A stretch of 64,000 bases of DNA from Lutjanus erythropterus (taxonomy: Eukaryota > Chordata > Actinopteri > Lutjaniformes > Lutjanidae): positions 21,747,564-21,811,563 of the forward strand of contig CM034595.1 in assembly GCA_020091685.1 (NCBI GenBank). The letters run 5' to 3'. Position numbers and translations under genes: made by a program. The notes under the pieces were generated by a model. That model did not search any database. It was given only the letters and a program-made list of their open reading frames with translations, and had not been told where the DNA came from. Positions 1-13,809 of this stretch are shown piece after piece (position 1 is the stretch's first letter; the number at the start of each line of letters is the position of its first letter).

Positions 1-2269
1 ACTCTGGCCACAAAATATTTCATGTAGGTTGCCAGGCTAGTTACTAATATGTCGGAGCTACTGAAATGTGGGTTTACTAAGCCTACTCAAATGGCTAACA
101 TGATCCTACAGAAGAACCAGAAATACAAAAGGTGGACGATAAAAAATGAAAACAATGGAAATTAAGGAGTGAATGAAAGCAAGAGTGTAAGTCATTGGAA
201 TAAGACACATCTAAGGATGTACTGTAGTGCTGTATGTGCCGTCAGTTTCCTCAACTAGCCGAGAAGTCTAGCTTGAAATGGTGCCTTCAGGAGACACCAC
301 ATCACTGTTCATGGGAGAAACAGGACAACAAAAGTGTAACATTTATGGAAGGCTGTGCTAAGTTGTCTTAAATGCCTTGTCTGTATTTTTTTTTACATGA
401 CTTTATAATTGGGCCACCAAAAATGTACTTTGCCCAATAGATTTAGGGGCTCGTCAGCCTATGGGTGCTTAAAGATATTTGCGTCTACCCCTGCCTGAAA
501 CAATGCTCTCCCTGAATTCTCCTCAGTAGTAAGCACACAACTTCTGCATGTCACTGTCTCAATATAAAACACCCTACGCCCCAAAGACTTTCTATTGGTC
601 CAGCAATACAGGTTTCATGGTTTCCACACAGTTTTAGCAACAAAAGCTGGGAAATTGTCCTCAGTGTCTATTGAGCAGAGCATTTAGAGACTGACTCGTG
701 ACTCTGCATGGTAACAAGACTTGTTTTTGAACTTTTGTACAAATTAAGCCGACTAAATATAACATGTTAATTAGTGAGCTTTAGATGAGCTGGAAGTTGG
801 ATTTACCTTTGGCCAAAGCTAAAATTGCCCTTTCTATTCATCTTTGTCTCTATCTATCTACCTTTGATTAACAACATATCCACGCTGATAACAGCAACAA
901 ATAACGGACTTAATGTTATGTACATTAAAATATCAGGCTTGCCTGTTTTGGAGTCAACAATATCCTAAGCCTGCCTGTGAAGATTTAAGCATATAGCATG
1001 TGAGCCAAACAGGCGGTGCTGATACATAGCACACTTACCCCATTCACAGTAATTGAGGTGCAATCCCTGCTCCATATGGCATATATTTGCCATGCACACA
1101 TGCACACTCAATAGCATCTCCGTACACACACGTTCATAACCCTTTAATCAATTAGTCTTTGGATTGCATGGGAATGTCAGCTGGTAGCACTCAGGAACCC
1201 CTTCAGTTCCCCTTTCTCACACACAGGCAGATCACTAAATCTCCAGTCCTGCCCCCAACACCCTCTGACACCCTGTCTTTGGAATACTCACTATGAGCAA
1301 TATTTATGTTTGTTCTAAAACAATAAAATGCACAGAATAAGCAGAGTAAAACCAACACATGTAATTCATTGAGACAGTGTGTACAAATCTGAAATTTTCT
1401 TGTCATGCATGGTCTTTTCGCATGCGTATACCTCCACCTGAGGTTATAAGTGTCTGTAAATGGACCCTAACCACCCACCCAGCACCCTCCTTCTCACCAC
1501 CTAAGGAGATCAGGAATGTATAGCCCATAATGTTCTTTACCGTTAGCACTGTTTATGCAGGCTGCAGACTAATTTAAATAACCTTGATTACTTTATTTTA
1601 GTATGTGTGTGTATAAGTAGGTGCATGTGCTTGTGTGTGGGAGAGAAGAGACAGAGACAGAAACAGGTTACAGTGGTGATATAGTGTTCCTTGACACTTT
1701 TAATTTCTGTCGATTTTGACAGTACGTGCAGCCTTGCTTATTTGTTATTATATAATAAAGACTGTGTTTATTTTAATAAGGCTTATAATGAATGGCACTA
1801 TTAAACTGCTGGATTCAGGAATGTGCACAGGCGGAACAGCACTGATTGCCCATTCAGGTTTTCCACCCTGTTTTCTTAAAGGGGGGGGGGGGGGGGGGGG
1901 TGCGCTGGGGAGTGGTGGACGGGTCTCAGGACTGATTCACATTATAATTAAAAAAGTCCAACCATCCATGTGCGGTTTGTTTCTTTATCTGTTGCGGCGC
2001 TGGAAGGGAACCATTGCATGTCCGTGCTTGTTATTCTAACTTCATAGTGCTGTGCTTCAACAGTTCACAGCAGCGAAGCAAAAAGGAGAACAACAAAAAC
2101 ATTAATCAAAAGTTACTCAGTCTAGAAACTGTTTATCTTTGGCCCATTTTCAGCCTCGACAGAATTCACACTCCCTGTTGCAGACCTGTCACGATGCAAT
2201 CAAAAGTGGGCAATAAAGAGCTTTAATCAAATTATATGTTGTTTATCATGTTTGCCTCCCCCACGGATA
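1..2269. other. upstream noncoding DNA, no gene recognised
   Basis: AT-rich sequence with short unrelated reading frames only. No exon with splice borders or recognisable protein similarity was found. It contains the poly-G run at 1881-1900. Confidence 0.6.
1881..1900. repeat. poly-G run of 20
   Basis: Twenty consecutive G residues followed by TGCGCTGGGG. This is a homopolymer likely to vary in length and able in principle to form a G-quadruplex. Confidence 0.95.
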
Positions 2270-2935
2270 TTTAAAGGAGAAATCTGCAATATCTTCACTG
2301 TAATTTATCATGAAATGACTATGACGTGTCATCAAAAATTAAGGAAACAACAGCTGAAATGCGCTTGAGAACAATGCTACAGCCACGGTGCCATTCTCTG
2401 AAATTTCTTCTTTTTTTTTTTTTTATTTGTCTGTTTCACATTAATTAGAGTTCAAATTAATGCCAAATGTTCCCCAAAGGGATTAATGTCTGTTATGAGT
2501 TGTAATAAATCATTAATTATCTTTTAGCAGGACTAGATGTTTACGTTTTATATGTTTTATATTGAGCGATACATTAAGGGAGTCTGGCAGGCAGTCACTG
2601 AACTTCAACTCCAGAGTGTGTATTTTCAGAACAGTGGGCTTTTGTTTTCATGGTTATGGGCTTAGCTTTACAGCCACCCAACTGGCATTTATAAACAGCT
2701 ATCAGCTCACAGTGTGGAGCTCGTTGTTACTTGTTATTGTAATATTACAATGTTGGGCTCATCTCTCTTCCTGCAGCCAGCCTGTGCTTCCTTTAGTCTG
2801 CGAAAGAGGGGCAGAGGGAAACAACACATTTCAACCATAGATCATATATTAAATAGGGATTCAACCTTTTTTCAAATATATTCTACAGCTCCGACTTGCT
2901 GAAGGACCGAAGTGCTCATTTTTGGACTCCTTCAA
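2270..2935 (+). repeat. noncoding block duplicated at 20787-21415 (copy 1)
   Basis: This stretch aligns in the same orientation with the start of nphs1 intron 1. Shared exact runs include GAGTCTGGCAGGCAGT, CTCCAGAGTGTGTATTTT and AGTGGGCTTTTGTTTTCA, plus a matching tail around TAGGGATTCAACC. There is no open coding frame in common. It could be an old segmental duplication, two copies of an unrecognised repeat, or a duplicated regulatory element. Confidence 0.8.
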
Positions 2936-5124
2936 TACACCTTTAAAATAAAATTGGACTCGAATGTTGTTTAGAATTGCAAACACTGTTCAATGCAACT
3001 TTAATCATCTCATTCTTCTTTGTCTTTGCTGGTTTTCTCACACTTTTGCAATTAAGCAAGAATTTCTTTTGAAGTTGATTGCCCTCTTCTCTCTCATTGC
3101 TTTTGTCTGTAGTTATTCAAATGAGAGCATAGCGACCTGGCATACCACCCTGCACTGTGCCTGCTGAGTTTATACCACTGCTATAGAGCATAAACAAAGA
3201 CTGTTTAATTAGGTGCCTTGCACTTTATTAGTCCTTAACTCATACTTAACACACATGCACACACGCACACACCGCACACACCAGCATCCCTCTTGAATAC
3301 ACACAACACTGCCTGTGTTATAGTCTTAACTTATTGAATAATGAGGCTCTTGCTTGGCTTGAACAAAGAATAGTTAAACTGCAATGAGGACCAACTTGTG
3401 TGTGTGCATGCATTTGTGTTTGTGTGTATCTTTTTGGATGCTGACAAGGGGGAAGAGCTTGTTAAGAAAAATGTTTTCTTGGCCAGGGAACAGCAGCTTT
3501 TTGCTAACTGGCCTTTTTTGTCAGGATAACAAAGGGAAGCGGAAATATGCAACATTTAAAATCTTAAACTGGAGCTGAAACCACCTCCATCTTTAAACAC
3601 ATGCAGGCACATGTGCTGACGTCTTTTGTCTTAACTGCTTTGCTTTTCTCCAACGTAACTCCCTGCCTTTGTCCCTTTTGACAACTTTGGCCCAGTAGAC
3701 TCTCCGGGCCAGTCACCATGGAGACCCACCCTCAAGTGGCGTGGGAGTGGTGTGGGTCAGGGGAGGTCAAGCTGAGGGACTGTTTTGGCAAACGGAGCAC
3801 GCTTCATTAGGCCTTTTGGCTTGGGGTTCATTAAAACTGCAGGAGAGGACATTCCAGGAGACTCTATTAACCAAGCAGTCTTGTGACATGCTGTCAGGCC
3901 AACAGATTTCAAACATCTTGTGTTAAACCGCCATGGCCCCCCGCCCTCCTCCCACAACCACACACACAAGCACAAAGGCACAAAACATACTTGCACACAC
4001 ACAAAAACAAGTGTCGGCTTCATAAACACGTGCACAAACACGCACACACTCTCACGACTCCCCACGTCTTCTGGGGCACTGCTGCCACACTCTACCCCAC
4101 GACCCCCCTTCTTTGCACAATGGTCTCCATCTGTTGGCCCGTTCAACTTTCCCTAGCGGTCCTCTGGGAGTTGTGAGTCTGCAGGTGGAGGGAACCACAC
4201 TCACCCTGCATTTGCTCCTGTGACACCTTCAGATCAAAATAGATGCTCAGAAGGAAGGCAGAACAGGGAGGGCGTGGTAATGTTTTGGGGAGTAAACTTG
4301 AAAGAAGGAAAATAAATACATTTTATGAGGGATGAGGTGTCACAGAGGTATGGGTGGTTAAGGGTTAGGTGATTAGGACAGAGTGACAGGGTGGGAGGAA
4401 GTTGTATGGGTGGGAATACACAGATAGAAGGCACAGGGGAGGAATAAAAGAAAGGCATATGCTCTGAACCCAGTAGTAGTCCATATATTTAATCTTATTG
4501 TGTGAGTTGAGCACAGGCCAGATAATGCGGCCAAAACGACTTAGAGAATCCTATCAGATCGAGCCACATGATATAAGTAAATCAAAACACTTTGCTCAGA
4601 TCAAAATGCAAGCTATGGCACTTCAGAGAGAGCCTGTCAGATCAGTCGTTTTTGCTGTCCGCCGTATAAGCAGGTATAACTGGATTATCCTTGTGTTTCG
4701 GTTGGCAAGCCTTATCATGTAGGCTCTACGGTTGGTCAGTTCAAACTGGGCAGATTACAGTTTGCAGAGAAGAGGTTTAGCCTCGTTTGGAGCTCTGATA
4801 TGTTAATTAAAGTGGATTTTGTGAAAATGGGACGGGCAGGATGGCAAACTCAACCTCAACAAAGCCATAAGCCCATCTGTTGGCAGAGGTGTATTTGGGC
4901 CTGATTGTGTTTTTTAATGTCTGTGTGCTCTTGTGCTTCTATCCCTGTGAGAACCAGTTTGAGCCTTCAGAATGAGGACATATTTGTGAAGTGAGGTCAT
5001 TTTGCCTTTTGATTGGTTTTGCAAGAGGCTAGTTTAAAAAGACAGAAGGACCCACGAAATTCTTTGCTCTGTTCAAAATGGTATGATAACAGCATGGTTT
5101 AAGATATTTTCTGCAAGACAAAAA
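2936..5124. other. upstream noncoding DNA with CA/TG-rich patches
   Basis: No gene seen. Purine-pyrimidine alternating patches occur around 3250-3300, 3395-3430 and 3955-4055. Reading frames here are low-complexity translations of these patches. Confidence 0.55.
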
Positions 5125-5335
5125 TAAGAGATTTGTGGGGATTTTTTTTGGGCAGAATATTGCAGAAATGGAAGATATTAAAGTGATAGTTCACCCAAAA
5201 ATGAAATTTCATTCAATATCTACTCACAGGGGTGAGTACTATCACTTCAAACACATGTATGTTTTCATCCATGTATAATTGCCTGAATATAAGAGTAGTT
5301 GCATTTTTGTTACCTTAAAATGAGGGAGAGGGTCC
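5125..5335 (+). repeat. teleost interspersed repeat fragment, interrupted by a small TIR element
   Basis: The segments GCAGAAATGGAAGATATT and TGTATGTTTTCATCC to TTTTTGTTACCTTAAAATGAG follow the order of a repeat I recall as very common in percomorph genomes. The run is broken at 5180-5248 by a short TIR element. Related sequence recurs at 6070-6650 and 38265-39260. Confidence 0.6.
5180..5248. mobile_element. short internally deleted TIR element (MITE-like)
   Basis: The left end AAAGTGATAGTTCACC is nearly the reverse complement of the right end GGTGAGTACTATCACTT, with only about 35 bp between. The start resembles the AGTGATAGTTCACCCAAAAA repeat widespread in fish. Confidence 0.65.
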
Positions 5336-5358
5336 TCTTCTTTATAATTTATTTATTT

Positions 5359-5391
5359 TTTATTATTATTATTATTTCTTCCTAATTATTA

Positions 5392-5429
<38 letters not shown>

Positions 5430-5430
5430 T
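5359..5430. repeat. TTA-rich trinucleotide microsatellite
   Basis: An interrupted tract of TTA units; the longest uninterrupted part is at about 5393-5430. Confidence 0.9.
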
Positions 5431-6069
5431 TAACAAGGTAAGTCATTGAGAACAAATTCTTGGGTGCCTGGGTAACTCAGTTGGTGGAGCACATGCCCCA
5501 TGTATGGAGGCTTTGAGTCTTCTGCAGTGACATTTCCTGTCATGTTTTCAGCTCTCCTGTCCATTAAAGGCATAAGAAGCACCCCCCAAAAAAATTGTAT
5601 CATGGGTAAAACCTGTGTACCCGAGAATGTAATATCAATATGGCTGCCTTGAAAAAGGTCTATTCCTTCACTGTTATCACACAACTGGTTACCTGCGCTG
5701 CATTGTGATTTTGGTTGTCTTCTGTTATGAAATTGTTGGTCCGCAGCAGGTAAATATGTATAGGTCAATCTGCAGTGGCCTATTGACTTTTTACCTTGTA
5801 GCTTTAAGCCAGCACAGCTGAAGTAAAGGTTGGTCAGGTTTGTGTGATGGTTAAAGTCAATAAAATATGAGGCATACTAGCAGGTGGCCAGCTGTTTCCT
5901 CTTGAAGCTGCAGAGATATAGACGGACCATTTCTTACATATTTTGCAGTTTGTAGTTACTGAGGTTTTTTTTAAAGGCCATATAATAGCATGAACATACT
6001 GGCTAATTGAGCTGTCTACTTTTTAGTGTCTTTTGGTAAATTCGGGCACTAAAATAATTTTAAAAAAAA

Positions 6070-6650
6070 GTTTAAAGGACTTGTGTGTATTTAGTGACAT
6101 CTAGCAGTGAGTTTCATGTCACTATGCTGGCCATAAACTCATGCAGAACACAAAAGGTTGTATCTCGAGCCAGTGTTTGGTTTGTCCATTCTGGGCTACT
6201 ATAGAAACCATGGAGGACCTGCGCCTTCTGCAGATACAAACAAATCATCTTAAGTTAATGGAAACACAACAATTCTTATTTTCAGGTGATTTTACACTAA
6301 TGAAAACACACTTATGCATTAGGGCTGTCACAATATTGGTATTAGTAATATTCATCTTTGCATTTTGTTTGTTTTTTGACAAATGAATTACACTCAAAAT
6401 ACACGTGTAGCAAGATGAAGAAAGACTGCAACCATAACTGTACAAATATGCACAAAAAGTACAATTACACTTAATGCATAATGAATCTTGGTAATATTAT
6501 TATTATCATACGTGGATTATTAACATGATATCAATTTTGCACTTTTTATATCACAATTATTGTCAATACCAGCATATCAGAAAAACCCTATTATGAATAT
6601 TATATTCAATTTCTGTAATCTTCTTACACACCAGACCTTTAATTGATTTG
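6070..6650. repeat. teleost interspersed repeat with inserted sequence
   Basis: It opens with TTAAAGGACTTGTGTGTATT, contains TTGTCCATTCTGGGCTACTA and ends with TTACACACCAGACCTTTAA, the inverted counterpart of the start. An unrelated AT-rich segment beginning AGGGCTGTCACAATATT (about 6320-6590) interrupts it. Confidence 0.6.
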
Positions 6651-6654
6651 TATA

Positions 6655-6805
6655 TGTTGTAAACTGTTTACATTATTTCAACTGGTTTAAATCTTAAGTG
6701 CTGGATCTGTTTTGCTTTTATTGTATGTTTTTTGGTGTAAAGCACTTTGTAACTTTGTTTCTGAAAGGTGCTACGTAAATAAAGCTATTATTATCATTAC
6801 TTTCT
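6655..6805 (+). mobile_element. probable LINE 3' tail
   Basis: GTAAAGCACTTTGTAACTTT, a short spacer and AATAAAGCTATTATTATCATT form the kind of 3' end left by L2/Maui/CR1-type fish retrotransposons, with a short trinucleotide-like tail. No coding part is attached. Confidence 0.5.
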
Positions 6806-9305
6806 TTCAAAATCCTGCTTTTTGTTGCAGTCCACTGCCCAAGCCTCATATTGCACAACGCAGCAGCATTACTTTACAATAACAAACAAAGCCACACAGA
6901 AAGCAAATTCAGTCTCACCCCAGCAACCAAACACAAAAAAAACCTGGCTAATTGCTAGACTACAATGACCAAGCCTTAGCCAACAATACTGAATTGTGGT
7001 TCTCACTTCAAAATTGTTCTTTGACTACATAATGTGTAGTGAACAGAGAACCACTTGTAACAGAAGCTCTGCTTTGGCTGTCAAGGCAAAGGTTGAGTTG
7101 TCAAATCTCCTCCAGGAGGCATCTTCACCAGCTAATCATCACAAATAATGTAAACCAAGTTTGAATCATTGAATCACTCCTTTGAAAACTGCATTAGCTG
7201 ACCTTCAGTAGTAAAATGAAATTCCATTCTCCTGAGGTACAAATTGCAAAATCTTCACCTCTCAGGTAACACTAACGCGGTGAGGGAGAGGTGAGGAGGA
7301 ACATTATAGTTGACCTTGACTCGCTGTAGTTAAAGCTGTGGTGTTGAGAGTTGTGGTTAATGGTGTTAGAAGAATGAATGGAGTCGGTGGAGGTTCTTTC
7401 ATAGAAGATACAGAAGTACAAATATGTGTGTAGAGGGCACACATTTGTGTAGTGTCTGTGTGTGGGTGGGTGGACAACAGAACATAAATAATAGAACACA
7501 AGGGTTTTGTTTTTAAAGTGGCCTTTTATTGCTTAATAGCTTTTGTTAAAGGCTTTCTTTGGATCCATTCAATATTGTTTCTTTCCATGCCTTGTTTTTG
7601 CCCTCATTTTTAGCTCGCCCAGATTTAGCTCAGTTTCATCCTCTAATCCTCCTGTTTTGTTAGTGACACTGGGAGAACAGCCTGGGCTGTGTGGCTCAGC
7701 CCGCCTGTCAAAGCCTGTAACATCTCTCGCCAGGATCAGGTTATTGCCTGAGCTCTGTGTATCTTTATATTGAATTGCTTGTGATAGGAGGCTCTGGTGT
7801 TGTGTGTGTGTGTGTGTGTGTGTGCCTCCGTGCACATATGTTTGCGCGTCTATTTATTGTACATGGATGAGGTGCCTCTGAATAAGTGAATGGGACACAC
7901 AAGAGTGGATACAACAATTGTCTTTTCTGACCTCAAATTTCAATATTGTCCCCTCGTGTCTCCTCCTCGCTCCCTCTCTCCCTCCCCGCCCACCGCCATA
8001 CTTTCCGCTTTGCTCTCCATTCGTCCATCACCCCAGCGGGGTGATAGATGGGGCGGTGAAGACGGCGAACGTTAAAGTTTGTGGGCCGTGGACGGACAGC
8101 TCGGCATGAATATCAGTGGCACAGAGTAAGCGCTGGGAATTGGATGAGCGGGAGTGAGGGAGGCGTCAGCATTTTCCCTCCCATGCATTTTCACTCAGCT
8201 GGATTGAGTCTTATTATCTGACCCTGCTCCTCTTCCCTCAGTGACCTAATAATATTGTTTCAGCGATCCTGTCCAGCCTCTGACCTCATGACTTCACAGA
8301 GGAATCTGTTAGATGAAGAGTTCCACTTTCCCAAAGAAGCCTGTGCCCAGTTTCATGAAATCACTTAGGTTTCCCTTAAATTTTCATTTAGAAATGGCTT
8401 AGAAAAAATGAGTTGCTTAAAATTACCACCTGGCCTTTAACAACCAATTTCCCCAGAAAATTTTAAAGGACCTGTACCAGTCTCTTAAAGCTGTAACATG
8501 TAACATTTCTGCATTAAAATATCTAAAGACACTGGACATATGTTACATATTCTGCTGAGCAATTTATTCAAGGTAATGGTGCATTTCCCACTAGCCGCTA
8601 ATGTCTATAACGTCCAGGAAGAGAGTGAGGAAGGAAGCTGGCGAACATAACTAGATATAATGTGAGTAAAATTTTAATGCATTACCTTGTCCATTAACGT
8701 GATTTCTGCCCGAGTCGTGTCAGATAGATTTTCATCAGCAATGGCGGTTGTCTAACACTGAAGACAAAAATCTACGCGACCTCAGATGTCATCAAACTAC
8801 ATCGTTTGTTAGAACTTTAATGTGTTAGAGACACTTTGTGGCAGAATTAACTTATTGTGTATTTAAAAGAGCAATAATTTGTGGAACATAAGACAATGAC
8901 TGAGTCTATGGTGAGGGGATTCAAGAGGACGAGGAGACATAGATACACATTTGGGACAGAGAAAACCCATCGGACATTGTGAGAGTACAGATTTGACGTT
9001 AGCACCAGCAACTTTGTAGCTAGCTCGCAAAACATTAACATAACTTTGTCTCATATGTTAATGTTAGCTTTACCGTTTCATTGAAACTCACCAGTTTTTG
9101 CCAACTCTTGTCGATGTTAGTTTGTCTCCTTTCTTGATTTTGTCAGTTACTTTTTGCCACATCTTGTCTGCTTGTTATGACTGTATTAATTTACTTTAGA
9201 TTATGTGATTGCATTTTCCATATTCTTCAAGGAGAACAATATTCCCATCTACAGTCAAATTGGGTTTCTTTTGCTCTTTGCTGGTTGTTTGGAGAAGCTA
9301 TCTTA
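6806..9305. other. upstream noncoding DNA
   Basis: No gene seen. It contains a TG dinucleotide repeat at 7800-7824 and stretches at about 8485-8820 that look like degraded fish repeats. Confidence 0.5.
7800..7824. repeat. TG dinucleotide microsatellite
   Basis: An uninterrupted run of about 12 TG units. Confidence 0.95.
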
Positions 9306-9950
9306 CACTGACAATGATGCTGGCAGGTAACATTGAAAATAATGAAATTATTAATAATATGACCCTAATTGCTAATGAGTTTATTGATTTCTTTGTTGTT
9401 CTAGGTTTGGCTGGGGAGATTGCCAACACTGGCAGTAAAAATGAAGAGGAAAATAAAGATGCACAGGTAAAAGAATCTATGTTTTAGGGAGAATAGATGG
9501 AAAATAAATCACTGATACTATCAAGTCAACACACTGTTTAATAATGTTGCTAGTTAGAGATTGAGTGTGCGGTGAAAGCTCTTACCCTTGCAATCAATCT
9601 CTGAAAACTGTTATTTTTCCAAGTAAAATGAAAATGTGTAAAGTCATACCCATATACAAAGCTGGAGATAGACACGTACTACAGACCAGTTTATTTGCTT
9701 TCACAATTCTCTGCAGTGCTGGTAAGAACATAAGAATATTCTATTCAAAGTTAGACAGCTTTATGACAAAACATAATATACTGTGTGATCAAGAATATGG
9801 ATTTAGAACAAATAGGACAACATCATATGCACTCACTGAATTTGTGGAAAAGATAACAACTGCTATTGAAAATAAAGAATATACTGTAGGAGTATTCACC
9901 ATGAAAGGAGAGCCTGTCTTTCTTTTTCTCTTTTTCATTTTGTCTTGAAT
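9306..9950 (+). mobile_element. non-LTR retrotransposon relic (reverse-transcriptase fragment)
   Basis: Two broken frames carry typical signatures. The first (9209-9487) has LIANEFIDFFV, the segment that usually precedes the polymerase. The second (9565-9948) has KVIPIYKAGD, then HNILCDQEYGFRTNRTTSYAL and ENKEYTVGVF, which are the fingers/palm-entry motifs of LINE reverse transcriptases. The catalytic YADD box and endonuclease are absent and the frame is closed by stops. It is a dead 5'- and 3'-truncated copy; the clade cannot be named from this piece. Confidence 0.75.
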
Positions 9951-12900
9951 ATTTTTATATGATTTGATTGACGATGTATAAAAAAGGGGTAAAAAAAAAA
10001 AAAAAAGGGTTTATTTTACCATGTTCTAAAATAAATGTGAAAAGTATCAAGCAAGTGAAACAAAATCATAACTTAGGTGCACTGCATACCCAAAATATGC
10101 ACAAGATTCAAGATGTTTTTTGTCCCACTGGTTATACAAGTACGGTCGTGTGAAAAACTTTGGCCAGAATGCTCCAACAGAAAAACAGCAGTAAGTAAGT
10201 AACAGATGGATTAAGTAATAGAACACAAAATAATACTATATATGTACACTAATATATTGCAGATAAACATACAGTATAAACAAAGCAGCGAAGGTTGCGT
10301 GGTTTAAGTACTGTACAGAGTTTATCTTGCACTTGTATGTATTTTGTGTATTTTGCTTAAGGGACAAACTTTATGAAACTTAAGGTGGTTTATAGAATTG
10401 GTCATTTGTTCTTTTAAGTTCTTCTTTTTCCTGTGCCCTGGTGTGATGATATACACAAACAGCAATTTAGTGATTTATTATTATTATTATTTTTTGATTG
10501 AAATGTTACTGCAATTGAATTAGGACCATACAGCCATCAGTTATATCTCTGAATCTAATGCCGATTATTAGTCTGATGAAGATTTTATCTAATATTGAGC
10601 CTTTTACACACTCTCAGTAAGCCTCCTCATGTTGTAGTTTACCTAGACAAAGATCAGTATAAAACCTCATCAACAAGATCTCATTTGATTGGTCAACCGT
10701 GTTTGTTTGTTATTAACAGTGGAATCAATGTTGCAATATCAGTGAATTAACATGGTTATGTAGGAGCTTGTTAGGCAGCTGAGGTAAATGGGGGAGATTT
10801 TGGAAATAATCCCTCCCCAATCTGGACACCACAGCTGGTTGTATCAAGCCTCTCCATCCATCCTGACACACACACACATTTGCACACATGCGCACACACG
10901 CCCAGCTCGGAAGTCCATGTTGCTGCCAAAATGCAAAGGGACACAGGGATGGGGATTGAGGGGGAACAGCATAGAGTGTGTCGGTGTGTTTAATTGGGTT
11001 TTTCCAAATCCGTCTTAACCCCGATACATGTCCTTCCACATGCTCCGGCATCACTTGGTCTACAGGTCACCCAAAGCACGGTGACTTGAGAATCCCTTCT
11101 TGCAAACTTGCCAGCAGTGGGACAAGGTTCATGTCCCCATTCAGACTTCATCACAATAACAGACTTTTGAAGAAAGTGCCGCCGAAGGGGATTAAGCAAC
11201 TATCTATGCTGTCAGACTTTTGAAAGTCCTCTTATCTCTGTTTGCTACCGTTATTTTAGTGATGCCTGTAATTGTCATTTCTGGCTTCTGGTGATGCATG
11301 CTCCCACTCTGTGACTGCCTGTTAAATCGCTTCTCCCGTGGTCGACTGGGAGCCAGATTGGCCGGGAAAAAAAAAAAAAAAACGTGTTGACCTTGTCTAC
11401 AGATTTAGAACACAGAAGCATCACTGATATGGCAGCTGTACTGTGGCAGGCAACAGAAGCCGGGGCTCCAATCAGATCATCAGGTCAGATGGCTGTAGTT
11501 AATGCTGAGGCTCAGAGTGTGGATGTAATACGCTCCAGCTCAATGCGCAAAGACAATTTTGCAGACCTTTGTTGGAGCTCTCAGAAGTCTTGAAGGGCTA
11601 CTGAGGCCCTTTTTTCATTAAATTAACCACCTCCAAAGAACTGTGAGCGCTGAACTAGTTAAATCCTCCTTTTGGTGTGGATCGCACATTGAGTGTCGGA
11701 TATCTCTGCCTGTCTAGACTGTTAGCTGCTGACTCCAGCCTGTCATATTCATTCTGTAATTAAGCATTTTTCCTTTATTTTGACAAGTGACAGAAGAGAC
11801 AGTAAACTGCCACATTGCTCATGGCAGTCCAAATTATTTAAAGAGCTACTACACACTTAAAATCAAATTATGTAGTGTGCTCTGATGAAACACACCAATG
11901 CAGGTGTTTAGATCAAAGTCATTTATTTATTATCATTGCACAACAAAATTAGAGTTGTATTTCCTGGCAACACACACACAGAATATATATACAGGGTGGA
12001 ATAAGATAAAAAATAAAATAAAACAACATATGCAATTATTTACTTATACATGTGTACTTGTATAGACCCAGGAACAGGAGCAACAAGATGGTGATGATAA
12101 TACAGTGGGCATCAACTGTTACTGCTGGAGTCTTGCATATTGCATCCTGTCAGCTCAGAACTGGTCCGCCTGTCAATTGCAAAACCTTGATCAGCAATGT
12201 TGTGGAGCAGGTCTCTAAGATGTGGGCACAACTGTGTCTAGTTTCCCATGTCTCGGCCCATTTCATCTGTTTCATTTTCCTGTCTGGACTTTAGCCAGGA
12301 GCAGCCTTAAGTCCAAGCTGGTCAGCATAGCTCTTACCTTTGCTTTCCTCTACCCCAATGCTTCTTTTTTCCAATGCCTACGAGTGTATTTCTGTCATAG
12401 GTAATACTTGTTTCAGTGAGAAAGCCAAAAAATATCACATTAAAAGAGAAAAGTCATGAAAACTGAAGGAGCTACTGGCCACAGCATCTACATGTGGAGC
12501 TGTCATAGTATATAAAGTGACATTTATTAATAAATTCATTTAAAAAAAATCAGCGTTTCATGGGGGATTGCTCAAAACACTACTGTTTTAAACCATCCTG
12601 ACACTTGCAAGGCCAATGCTGATAGAGTCATCCATTGGCACGTAATATATGTGATGAAATTTATATTAAAAGAAAGAGCCTTAATCCCCTCTAATCGGAG
12701 TTGGACAATCCACCTCCCCACTGATCAAGACTCACCATGTGCAGGAGATTGTGCTATTTTTTGCTAACCCTTTTCTTTGTATTTTTCAATTTTGGCTCTT
12801 TTGATGGCTGCAGAAGCTCCACCTGACTGTATTCTTTCCCTTGATGATGATCCCATGATAAACAGCAGGGCTACCAACACTCCCCTGCAGACACACACAC

Positions 12901-13809
12901 ACACCAGAGAGCCTTTTAGCTCTAGCTACAACACAGAAACTTTCAAAAAGGGCCACAAATGTTCTTCTAGTGACTGCTCTTTTTTCATACACATGTGCTG
13001 CTTGTTTCTAACTCATCATGTCTTTGTCTTTAGTTTAGTTTGTTTAGTTGTTTTTTTCCATCAGCAGTACACAACTTCTCGACTGCTGACAGTGAACAAG
13101 AAACAGTAAAATAAAGCAAATACCTGAAAATGATTCTGTTGGAAGATACAAAAGTAACACAGAGATGCTTTTAAAAATGTCTTTCTCTCAGCTCTCCTGC
13201 ACAGAGTTGAGTCTGGGCTTTCCAGTGCACATCAGAAAAAAACAGAATCAGAAAGGCAAACGTCTCCACTGGAAACAAGAAAAGGGACAGTTGCCTATTT
13301 TTAGCAGGTGTAGCCGTGTAAAAAAAAAAAAAAGACACTGCAAATTTGTGGTAATTTTGCAGCTTTGTGTGGTTGATTAGCTCTGACTTGTAGTCGTTAC
13401 TGCTACACTGAGTGGTGATCAGTGCGGCCTCAAGGCCACGCCCCCTACAGTGGTTGTTCTGCACCCCCTCCCTGCCCCCCTCCTCAGGCCTTTTGCCCAC
13501 ATTTTTAACATTTTCAAAATGATGCAGTGGGTGGAGTTAAGCTCAGACCTGCGGGTGCAGTTTTAAGCACACCCTTCCTACCTTCCATACAAATACTATA
13601 CACAATCACAGGCATGCACAGGAACTCAAACACACAAAAAACATCCCATGCGGTTTCACTCCTACTCCACGTTTCTGAATCAATCTCCTGGACATGACCC
13701 TATCTTTCCCTCTTCCACATATTGTGTTGCTTTCCACCGTAGTGCTTATTGCTTTCTTTGATTAATCTTCCTCCTCGCTTTCCCTGCCGCACTGGTCTGA
13801 GTCAGTAGA
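9951..13809. other. upstream noncoding DNA
   Basis: No gene recognised. It contains homopolymer A runs (about 9990, 11367, 13320), CA-rich patches (10867, 12893), and AT-rich sequence after the retroelement relic that may include more of its 3' region. Confidence 0.5.
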
